This document shows positions 33,549-42,847 of a stretch of DNA of 64,000 bases, piece by piece. Both the position numbers and the translations under genes were made by a program. The DNA is from Cymbomonas tetramitiformis. Taxonomy: Eukaryota > Chlorophyta > Pyramimonadophyceae > Pyramimonadales > Pyramimonadaceae. The stretch spans positions 1-64,000 of the forward strand of contig LGRX02030296.1 in the NCBI GenBank assembly GCA_001247695.2. The letters are read 5' to 3'. A model generated the notes under the pieces. The model had not been told where the DNA came from and did not search any database. It saw nothing but the letters and a program-made list of their open reading frames with translations. Numbering within the stretch: the stretch's first letter is position 1; each line of letters starts with the position of its first letter.

Positions 33549-33767
33549 GTGGGATCACTCAACTGATCAACCCAGATCGTCAAGAGTGTTTTATTTTCCA
33601 CAACCCGACCTCCTTTCTAAGACAACAGTCAACATGCAGTATCCCGCGATGCGGATGGTTTTATGTTGTCTTTTTCTGCGTTTGTATCGCTTGCCCTTCA
33701 GTGTCGATGCTTACAGTCCTCAGGAAAATTCAACAACAGATAAATCAACGTCGTTCGAAGGTGGTTC
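33549..33767 (+). pseudogene. Left half of an ORF split by the nested retrotransposon complex
   Basis: The frame ends with STTDKSTSFEGG at the GGTTC target site and is in frame with the continuation after 62460 once the whole 28.7-kb insertion and one TSD are removed. A possible splice acceptor (CCCTTCAG, near 33702) precedes a hydrophilic exon-like stretch. I do not recognise the product. Confidence 0.4.
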
Positions 33768-34393
33768 TGATAGGGTCTCGCTAGCAAGCGAGTAGATATG
33801 ATATGATAGCACGGATGTTATTGAACAGTAACAACTCGTGCAACGTATGTGCGGGTGATGAGTGCAGTGCTTCGTCCGAAGTCACTGCTGTAGCCCAACG
33901 CTACCTCATATATACGCAATGCCCTGCATCTCATAGATGCTACCGCAATCGGGTTGTGAACCCAAGGCATTGGTTGAACAATCAGTATCGGCTGAACGAA
34001 TAAGCCATATGATACTCACATGCTTGTTCAGAACATGCTTGAAGCGAAGATGAGTTCTCTCCGAACCATTCGGTTCTTCAAGGTTCAATCTTGCTTTGCC
34101 ATCTCGAGTCCAGAATACTGGCCTCTCGATGACAGGTGTCACTCAAGTCTCACCTTGAGTAAATGACAGATGATATGACTGTACATGTCATAGTCGACCG
34201 TACTGACGACTGTCTGTCATTATAATATATGACATGACTCGAGCACACTCGACATGACATGACATGACATGACATGACATGACATGACATGACATGACAT
34301 GACATGACATGACATGACATGACATGACATGGTATGACATGTCTGACAGGTATGACATGTATGACACATGTGTCATCGGTCATAACCCTGACA
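33768..34393 (-). repeat. 3' LTR of the minus-strand chromovirus
   Basis: 626 bp; on the plus strand it begins TGATAGGGTCTCGC and ends CATAACCCTGACA. It contains 16 tandem copies of GACAT at 34251-34331 in the U3 part. Adjacent to it is the polypurine tract (complement of GATCTCCCCTCTT). Confidence 0.9.
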
Positions 34394-35262
34394 GATCTCC
34401 CCTCTTAAGAGAGTTGTGACCTCACAACGGGCATACCTTTGTATATGTCTTTGATGTCTTTGTTGTTGTTGCTGCTGCTGGTACCAGTCTTCTTACACCG
34501 ATGTGAGGCGTCCCTCATGGTGTTTTTAGGATATTGGGGGGAACTGAGTCCACTTTAAACCCTCACCTTAGGCATTTAGCCTTACAGTTCTTAGGATGTA
34601 GCCCCCATGAATTGCGTATCGTATTGCAGAGTGACGATTCAAGGTTCAATGAATTGCGTATCGTGATTCAGATTGACGCTGAAACTGCGTATCGTGATTC
34701 AGAGTGACGATTCAAGGTATCCGAGGTTTACGTTACGGATTATTTGCGCTTGCCGTCGACGCCTTTGCGAACGATGATCGACGTTTTCAGCGAATGAATT
34801 CGAACGATTCTCGGCCTTATATATACAACTGATCGACGAAAACCCGTAGGTACATGTTTCCACAGTTATTATATATAGTGCACCCAACCCTTCCTCCCCT
34901 CTTTAAGCTACTTCGGAGGATCATAAGCGGCAACGGGGAGCCCGATGTTTCCGGAGTTATTTCACCGGGGGCTTGTTTTAAGGCAAACGGAGTGGCCCTG
35001 CTTAACGGAATTGGACTTGTAATCCTCAACCGGTCTGCTCAACTCCTGATGATAGTCCAGTACGCGCGCTTTGACGAACATCTGTCGATTCAGAGTGGAT
35101 TCGCCACGTACTAATGTGAGATTTGTTTTAGTTATGTGTGTCAGGCATAACTCAGGATCACAACTCCGTCTACCTCAGTCGATGTCTCCGGTAGCTTCGG
35201 ATGACTGGCCATAAGATCCGAATGACAAACCACGGTATGGCAAAGGTAGCATTTAGCAGTTT
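34394..35262 (-). other. 3' untranslated region of the minus-strand chromovirus
   Basis: Homologous to 51440-52254 of the intact element. It contains diverged short direct repeats around GAATTGCGTATCGTGATTCA (34610-34705). No gene. Confidence 0.7.
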
Positions 35263-36753
35263 TTATTTATCCACAGATATGATCTCTCGCATAGGACCAT
35301 ACGACACTGGAGGCTGTATTGCCATAACTGCTCGGATTCGGTCTTCGATGATGGATAGGCCTGCTTCAGAGATGTGATGTCCGATAAAATCTATGGATCT
35401 GACGAACAACTCCACCTTGGAAGGCCTGATGAAGAACTGGCGATCTCTGCAACGCTGGAGGAACTGTCGAACATGACTCACGTGGCTGTCAAAGTCCGGA
35501 CCGTACACAATAGTGTCATCCATGAAAATGACAAGGAACCGATCGATGAAGTCGAAGAATGCCCGATTTCCTACACGTAGAGCGGTTGCAGGAGCATTGG
35601 TCGATCCGAAAGGCATAACTGTCCACTCATAGGAACCGTATCTGGTGCGAATCGCTGTTTTGTGAATGTCATCTGGATGTATAGGGATCTGATGGAAAAA
35701 CTGATTGAAGTCGAATCTGCTAAACCATCGTGCACCTTTTAGCTGTTCAAGAAGGGTGTCGTGAGGTGGCAATGGATACGTGTCCTTAATTGTGATGTTA
35801 TTAAGGGCTCGATAATCACAGCACATCCTCCACTTCCCACCTGGCTTAGGAGCGAAAATGATAGGACATCCATATGGAGATGATGACGGACGAAGGATAC
35901 CCAATTCGACATACTTGATGATCTGTCGTTTGAGCTCTTCCATCATGGGCACTGGAATGGTACGAACTGGCTGTGATGGTGGCTTGTGCCCAGGTTCAAT
36001 GTTGATGCGATGATATCCACCTTCAAACCGTTCTGGCCTATGACCAGCTGGAAGATCCTCCTGGAATATGTCTGAAAAGTCTTCCCTCATCTGATCACGT
36101 GCTGCTGTGACCTCTGGGTCTTCCATAGTGGTGTCTGAGTCTGCTGCTGCGAAGACCAGTTCACCATCGACCTCTGAGAGAAAGAAGAGATAAGCTACGG
36201 CTTCTTCAGCCGAACCACTGGATCGAATACGACGTAGGTGCTTTCTCATGGTGGTGGCACTGACCAATTCCATTTCAGGAAGGTCATCTGAGCCTGGAGT
36301 CTGTTCAACTCTGGATAATACTGTGCGAACACTGGAGCCTGATGAGTGCTTCCTAGTGATCGTCAGATTTTTGGACTGGAAGTCAATGTGTGGATTTCTC
36401 CTCTCCAACCAATCTTGACCCAGGATGACAGTGAAGGGTTTCATGTCAATGATGTAGAAATCCTCTGTGTCCTTATACTTACCCAGCGTGAATGTAGCAT
36501 TGGGAAGATAGGATGTACAGGGTAGTTGGCTTCCTCCAGCCAATCCCACTGAGAATGATGAGGAATCTGTGGGTGCAATACCAAGCTGAGCAGCGAACTG
36601 TCTGTCGATGAAAGACGATGTAGCTCCTGGATCTACCAATATGTGAGTACTCTGTCCATATACTTTCCCTTTGTACAACAACAGCTTCTTCTGTGATTTC
36701 AGCTGTGCTGTCTGAGACTGCATCTGTGCGATGTGCTCTGAGGGAGTGTCCAT
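35263..36753 (-). CDS. pol: Truncated Pol: protease and reverse transcriptase
   Basis: 496 residues, nearly identical to the first part of the intact Pol at 47487. Protease with VDPGATSSF (D-x-G), RT with YRALNNITIKDTYPLP and the active site FMDD. After PVSYGP the frame jumps to MREIISVDK and stops; those last codons are the 3' untranslated sequence of the intact element (near 51450). RNase H, integrase and chromodomain are therefore deleted (about 2.5 kb). Confidence 0.9.
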   Translation of the reverse strand: MDTPSEHIAQMQSQTAQLKSQKKLLLYKGKVYGQSTHILVDPGATSSFIDRQFAAQLGIAPTDSSSFSVGLAGGSQLPCTSYLPNATFTLGKYKDTEDFYIIDMKPFTVILGQDWLERRNPHIDFQSKNLTITRKHSSGSSVRTVLSRVEQTPGSDDLPEMELVSATTMRKHLRRIRSSGSAEEAVAYLFFLSEVDGELVFAAADSDTTMEDPEVTAARDQMREDFSDIFQEDLPAGHRPERFEGGYHRINIEPGHKPPSQPVRTIPVPMMEELKRQIIKYVELGILRPSSSPYGCPIIFAPKPGGKWRMCCDYRALNNITIKDTYPLPPHDTLLEQLKGARWFSRFDFNQFFHQIPIHPDDIHKTAIRTRYGSYEWTVMPFGSTNAPATALRVGNRAFFDFIDRFLVIFMDDTIVYGPDFDSHVSHVRQFLQRCRDRQFFIRPSKVELFVRSIDFIGHHISEAGLSIIEDRIRAVMAIQPPVSYGPMREIISVDK

Positions 36754-38022
36754 CTGCTGAAACTGTAATGTCAGACTGGAAAGGACTTCTTCTGAGATAC
36801 TCTCAACCCGGCCACTTGCTTCATGGCTACTGCCCGGTGGGAAAGTACTATTACAAGTACTTTACTAAAATTGCGTGATATCTTATATACTTGGTGATAT
36901 GGGTCGTTTCACATCTTTGAAAATTCATTTACGACCCTTTTTAACTTCCCAAATGACTCACACGTGCCGTTATCAAGTTTAGGTTGGTGTATTTATAGCA
37001 TACTTTTAGGGTGTGAAAAGCCAGAAAATAATTAATTTCTGAAAGTACTGTCACAAGTACTTTCGACTAGATGTGTTATTAGGTGCTGTTAATGGGCCTA
37101 GGATGTCGAGTAAAGCGGTGCCCAACATTATTGGGACCTTGTTCGAACGTGTGCTACGTTACATGCTATTATGATACCGGTTGGGGCTCAAATCACGTGG
37201 TGATGTGGGCCGCGCTCATCAAATACAGAAAAAAATCGTGATTTTCATAGTCACCGTCCATATGGTGCACGCCATGTGTGGGTGCATGGTGACCGCATAT
37301 GTAAATGTATAGAGCTCGTTAACAATCCTAAAATTCGATATACTACCATAGATGAGTGTCCTTTGAGTTGAGGGGTTTAATCCATGTTTAGCTTGCACAA
37401 TTTATGGCATTCCTCCCAAGCGGAATGCTGGTCACAGACTCCACAATAATGCCATTTTGGCCACATTCAAACCCAAACCCAAATTGCCATAACTGCCTCG
37501 ATATTGCGATCCATGTGAGTTATAAAGTGATGTATATATCAATCATATCGATCTTAACATTAGTGCATGACCGTACAAGTATCACACCGCTTGCAGAACC
37601 GATTTGGATCAACCCTACTATTAAACAGTAGATTTCCAGACACACTGCCACATTTAATTTCAGGAAAATTAATTTTGGAGCCTAATTACTCCAACTGCAC
37701 GATTTTTTTATTTCCGACCTTCTTAAACTTCAATGTGAACACGTAGAGGCCACTATGTTCCCACTCAGAAAGTCAGAATGATAGCAGCGCACATTCCTAA
37801 CATATTACATACACACTCAGTGGTTACTCTGGTAAGATAACATAAAAGTAGGGTCTTGCTATGGTGTTTCGATCAAGGTCCAAAAAATGGGTCTCGTAGT
37901 CCACAATATCGTTACAAATCATCTCCGAGCGATACTCGGTACAAGGGTGCCCATTGGGAGAATCCATGCCATGCTACTTGTGTATGCGTACTAGTACGCT
38001 GTCTGCTAGGCCCTGAACTCTC

Positions 38023-39687
38023 TGCTAGAAACAGCTGAACAGGCAGTGGGGACCCGCTGCCGACGGTGAAACAACGGATCACTAAACTCGGATATACAAA
38101 CGATATATACCCGAGATGAGTGACACAGGCTGACCACCGAAGATGACATACAGGAATGACACTAGACTGTACGAACTAGTCGTAGCGTCAATTCCAGCAC
38201 ACCACCTCATCTGAGGTGGACCAGCTAGTGACACTCACCACCCTAGCTACTAGAGTTTACAGAGAAATGCCAAGATGTTAACTCTAGGGAGCTAGTCAAA
38301 GTCACAGGTGGCAAGATGAATGTACAGGCTAGCAAAATAATACTGCTAAGCCTAGGAAACTGCTAGTACCAATTTTGGTATGCTAAGATTAATTCTCTGC
38401 CAGCTAGTGGTGGGTGAACCCACAATCCTCGCCTGTCTGCATGTGATGGAGAATGTAAAAATAAGTCTGCCTGTCGGTTTAGCTTTTAGCTTGCTGCGAA
38501 CTGAAAAGGTCTCTTGCCTGTAAGTTGTTGGTCTTAATTGTGAAAAGCTGCCCGCAAGTGGTGAGACATAAAACAACATCCTTCAGCCCAAAACTACAGC
38601 AAGTGGTGGAGAACTTCCGCCATAAGAGTCCTGCTGAAAACCTGTGTCCAGCTCGGAATCCCGTTCCAATCGATCGGACGAAAAATGCGGAGCGGCCAAA
38701 TGGCCATCTTGCTCCTGTTCCTCCTCACAACTGTCGCTGGAATCATCGAAATACCCAAGTGGGTACTCCGATTCATCCTCATCCTCACTAGGCAAATACT
38801 CCTCATAACTGCGAACAACCCCAGAGCCCATATAGGGAGGTACAATGGGAGGTGCATGGACATAGTGAACTTCCGCGCGGACAGGAGGGGCCTGCCGCAC
38901 GGTGTCGCTCGCCCTAGTGGCACTAGGGGAGGGTCTAGTGGTTGAAATCTGAGTAGAAACTGATTGTAGCGCCAAAATCGCCGGCGCATCGCCCACTCCT
39001 ATTTCGCAAAACTTTCCGTTCGAAATTCCAGAACCAACGGTCTCGGCCGAGACACCACCAACTGGTGGCTCACTAGCCACCAAGATGTTCAAAACTATCG
39101 GAAAATTCTCGGTCGAAACTGCCGAAATCTGAGCCGCCTCACGGAAATGCGAAATAGCTAAATGCATAGAAGTGCACAAAGAGATGAGCTGTGATCTTTT
39201 GAGAGTCGAGACTCTCGCAAATCCAGAGTCAACCGACTCCAAAAGAGCTAGGAGCTCTATACTCGAAGAAATCTGCTGCGAATCCATCAAAGAAACTGAG
39301 ATCCAATAATGAAATAACGGAACAAAAATCGTAGGAGTCCACCTCGTCGAAATCACCCAAAGCCGTAAGCAGCCGCCTCCAGAAAATACGCAGAATCTGC
39401 TCTAAAGCGTCCCACAAGGCGTGGAGACGCTCAACCGAAAGATAGGGCGGAAATAAAATAAAATTCTACGCTAAAATACAGTACACGCGAACGTGAGAGG
39501 GACCAAAACCTGCTGGAAACAGCTGAACAGGCAGTGGGGACCCGCTGCCGACGGTAAAACAACGGATCACTAAACTCGGATATACAAACGATATATACCC
39601 GAGATGAGTGACACAGGCTGACCACCGAAGATGGCATACAGGAATGACACTAGACTGTACGAACTAGTCGTAGTGTCAATTCCAGCA
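38023..39687 (-). mobile_element. TRIM-like LTR element encoding a protein, 1,665 bp, TSD CTCTC
   Basis: Two 177-bp LTRs (38023-38199 and 39511-39687), TGCTRGAAACAGCTG ... CAATTCCAGCA, about 98 percent alike by eye, flanked by CTCTC. The element sits in the tandem array, whose uninterrupted unit shows the empty site. TRIMs have LTRs of this size but usually no ORF; this one has a 234-codon frame. Confidence 0.9.
38583..39287 (-). CDS. TRIM-element protein, copy 1 (234 aa)
   Basis: Starts at the ATG at 39287 (MDSQQISSS). It is homologous to 32523-33152: shared (K/S)R(S/A)QLISLC near residue 30 and an acidic motif SEDEDESEYPLGYFDDS near residue 190. It lies between the two LTRs, is antisense to the plus strand like the LTR orientation, and fills most of the interior. 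No CCHC knuckle or enzyme motif. Two diverged copies keeping the frame suggest it was selected as protein. Confidence 0.55.
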   Translation of the reverse strand: MDSQQISSSIELLALLESVDSGFARVSTLKRSQLISLCTSMHLAISHFREAAQISAVSTENFPIVLNILVASEPPVGGVSAETVGSGISNGKFCEIGVGDAPAILALQSVSTQISTTRPSPSATRASDTVRQAPPVRAEVHYVHAPPIVPPYMGSGVVRSYEEYLPSEDEDESEYPLGYFDDSSDSCEEEQEQDGHLAAPHFSSDRLERDSELDTGFQQDSYGGSSPPLAVVLG

Positions 39688-40691
39688 CTCTCTTCAAAAC
39701 TCAAATATGCACCTTAGACATCGTTCGGGGTCCCAAAAAATGGGTCTCGTAGTCCACAACATCGTTACAAATCATCTCCGAGCGATACTCGGTACAACGA
39801 AGGGTGCCCATTGGGAGAATCCATGCCATGCTACTTGTGTATGCGTACTAGTACGCTGTCTGCTAGGCCCTGGACTCTCTTCAAAACTCAAATATGCACC
39901 TTAGACATCGTTCGGGGTCCCAAAAATGGATCTCTTAGTCCACAACATCATTACAAATAATATCCGAGCGATACTCGGTATAAGGGTGCCCATTGGGAGA
40001 ATCCATGCCATGCTACTTGTGTATGCGTACTAGTACGCTGTCTGCTAGGCCTTGAACTCTCTTCAAAACTCAAATATGCACCTAAGACATCGTTCGGGGT
40101 CCCAAAAATGGGTCTCGTAGTCCACAACATCATTACAAATCATCTCCGAGCGATACTCGGTATAAGGGTGCCCATTGGGAGAATCCACGGCATGCTACTT
40201 GTGTACCCTAACCTACCATAAGATCGCTTAGTTTAAACACAGTTGTAGGGCTGGGTTTAACCCGCAACTTATCATACATGCCATCATGTCATCAGGTTTA
40301 TTGTTACATACATGATTAGATGCGATATATAGTTATGATTTGAGTGATCGCCAGCTTGTCCATCGGCCAATGTGTGCTTTTAAAAAATTCAAAAGGTCAG
40401 GACACTATCTTATTAGCAACTACAAAACAATGGAATGTAACAAAAAATGCTACCCCCTTGGCTTCTAGCATCCATTGAGAAGGCTACAAGTGGAAAGCCG
40501 ACCAATGGGGCATAAGACAACTCAGTTTAGGTCCTTACGGGACTGGGATATGATTGGTAGCCCCCCCAAATAATGGGAAGACCCCTAAAAGAATTATGCC
40601 GTGAAAGTACTTGTGACAGTACTTTCGGCGTCGAAAGTACTATTACCAGTACTTTCGGGCAGTAGCCATTCAGTGGCATTTTCAGGCTGAT

Positions 40692-41937
40692 TTACCTTTG
40701 GGGTGCTCTCATCACTGGTACCTGTGCAGTACCCTGAGAGTTTCCCTGAGGAGCTGGAGCTGAAGCTGGAACTGGAGCTGGAGCTGCAACTGCTGCATTG
40801 ATGCTGTGCTGACTCTTTAGCTCCTTAACCAGGGTGTTGATCGTTTTGACGAGTTTGCTAGACTCGTTCTTAGCACCCTGGTTATCTTGTTGCTGCTGTC
40901 CTCTGAAATTTGGATTCTGAGCTGGAGGCTTGCCTGGAATAGGTTTTCCATCTGGTGTCCTGGTGGAGAAACAATCCTTTGTGACGTGATTGGGACGACC
41001 ACAACGTTGGCAAGGCTTAGGAGGATTTGGTGCTGATCCTTTCCCTTTTCCTTTTCCTTTTCCTTTTCCACCTTTACCTTTGCTCCTTTGGAAGTTCTGA
41101 TTGGCATTTGGATTTTGATTGCCATTCTGATTCCAGTTCCTATTGGATCTGTCATATGGCTTTCTGCCACGCCCTTTGTCCTTATCCTTTCTGACTGGGC
41201 CTCCTGATGACTGTTCCTTTTGCCCCCGATAATGTAGGGTCTCTGACTGCTTCGAATGAACAACGTAATTCAAGTCGAGCAGTATCTGTGTGGTTTGTGA
41301 CCACGACAGATTATTCCTTTCGTCTTCTGTAAGGAATCTGAGATGGAACTGTTTTCGGAGATCAGAATCCATACTGCTGACGAATCTGTCCTTTATCAAC
41401 ACATCATCCAGATCAACTGCTGCTAATGCAGCCAGTGACGTGAACGTGCGTAGATAATCTGAGAAAGTCTGGTTCCCTTGATTCAGCGCCATTAGGTGTT
41501 TTTTAGCCACTGATCTTTTATGGGGGTTGCCAAACCGAATGAGGAAAATCCTTCTGATCTTCTCATACGTGGCATCTGGTTGTTTTGCCACGACCTGGAA
41601 ATAATGTCGGTCGTTGTTTTGTATGAGTGTCAGAAATACTGTGATAATGTCCTTGTCTGGTACTCCTGGATAAGTGAACTGAAAGTACCTGTCCACTGTT
41701 TCCAACCAAATCTCTGCATCCTGTCCTGCTTTAAATTCCCTAGGTGGTGTCATTTTCACCTTTGGAACTAAAGTGGATGGAGCTGGTGCTGGTATTGGAT
41801 CATCATCAGGATCTGTGAAAACTGTTGGAGCATGTTCCTCTGTATACTCCTCATCTGGTTCCTGTGGTTCATTCTCAGGATCTCTATATCTGCTCATGTC
41901 GGGCCTCATGCGACTGATATTATCGAAGTACCCTATT
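40692..41937 (-). pseudogene. gag: Gag of the minus-strand chromovirus, C-terminal part
   Basis: About 415 codons homologous to the intact Gag: Gag core (TYPGVPDKDIITVFLTLIQ), basic Gly/Lys region and zinc knuckle CQRCGRPNHVTKDC. Its N-terminal 49 codons lie at 52873-53018, separated by the inserted chromovirus (TSD CTATT). The end keeps the GGGAAAC heptamer and hairpin of the intact copy. Confidence 0.9.
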
Positions 41938-42847
41938 TGTCAGGGTCATGACCGATGACATACATGTCATACATGTCATACGTGTCATACCTGTCAGACA
42001 TGTCATACCATGTCATGTCATGTCGTGTCATATATTATTATGACCAGGGAAGAATTCTTACCCCGATTGGCCGGCCCCGGGCCGAACTGAGTCGCCAAAA
42101 TGAGGCCCGGGCCGAAGAGGGGCCGAAAGAGAAATTACTTTGGGGCCGAACCAATTTGACGCAAACTTCCAAAATTTTGATGAAAATTTTGCGATTTTTG
42201 CATTTTCCCATACTTAAGATTAGAATTTTCGGGCATTTTGTAGTTTGGACCGGGCGGGCCGAAGGCGGGCCGAAAGAAATTTTGATTTGGGGCCGTACCA
42301 GCTCAACGGAAGATATCTTCCCTGATTATGACAGTCGTCAGTACGGTCGACGATGACTGTACATGTCGAGTCGCGTCATATATTATTATGACAGTCGTCA
42401 GTACGGTCGACGATGACTGTACATGTCGCCAGATGATAATGTCACATCATCTGTCATTATTCAAGGAAAGACTTGAATGACCCTGTCATCGAGAGTTCGT
42501 ACGTCGAACTCGAAGATGGCAAAGCAAAGATACATCTTGAATACAAACAAGAACCATCTTGCTTTAAGCATGTGCGGAACACGCATGCACAGTATGAACG
42601 AACTAGTCGTTATTACAATACTGGTCGTTCAACCTACGTCTCGGGTTCACAACCCAATGGCGGTACCATCTAAGATGATGGGAGACGTATGGTACAAAGT
42701 GAGGAAGCGTTGTGCTTCAGCAGTTCTTTATTCAGAGACTGCAACTCACAACCCGCTTGACTGTTACACTTGTGTGTGCCGTTCAACAGCACAGTGTTTA
42801 TTTGATATATTGTATAATATTTGTGGGCTCGCATATCAGCCCTAACA
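41938..42847 (+). repeat. 5' LTR of the intact chromovirus, carrying a MITE
   Basis: 910 bp, of which 288 are the hAT-like MITE plus its TSD. U3 has repeated GTCATAC/ATGTCAT palindromic units and a duplicated CAGTCGTCAGTACGGTCGA block. Confidence 0.92.
42045..42324. mobile_element. hAT-like MITE, 280 bp, TSD ATTATGAC
   Basis: Ends CAGGGAAGAATTCTTACC and GGAAGATATCTTCCCTG, flanked by a perfect 8-bp duplication ATTATGAC. The sister 3' LTR (52343 region) has the empty site. Interior similar to 28167-28426 (GATTGGCCGGCCC start, GGGCCGAA blocks, AT-rich centre). Confidence 0.93.

Larger units (their letters stand above)
37855..40206. repeat. Tandem array, unit about 184 bp, split by TRIM element
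   Basis: Units begin at CTCTCTTCAAAACTCAAATA: 39688, 39875 and 40057, the last truncated near 40206, with one more partial unit at about 37855-38022 left of the TRIM. Each contains CGAGCGATACTCGGTA, a small palindrome, and GCGTACTAGTACGCTG, another palindrome. Confidence 0.85.
36824..40668. mobile_element. TIR element, 3,845 bp, TIR TGGCTACTGCCC, TSD TTCA
   Basis: Starts TGGCTACTGCCCGGTGGG and ends CGGGCAGTAGCCA, flanked by TTCA on both sides. The intact chromovirus at 47410-47425 shows the unoccupied site with a single TGAA. Subterminal palindromes GAAAGTACTNNTNNCAGTACTTTC occur at both ends. The TIR and 4-bp TSD match MITE copies A and B, so one transposase probably mobilised all three. 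No transposase frame inside; it contains a tandem array and a TRIM-like element. Confidence 0.9.

Noticed and set aside
34150..34383. MSCHVMSCHV-type repeat proteins
   Set aside because: Translation of the GACAT pentamer array in the LTR.
42045..42324. Promoter or origin signal in the GGCCGGGCC-rich segment of the 5' LTR
   Set aside because: Explained by the MITE with a perfect 8-bp TSD and an empty site in the other LTR.
42473..42845. Two ORFs repeated identically at 42473 and 52493
   Set aside because: They lie within the two LTR copies; identity comes from LTR duplication, not from gene duplication.
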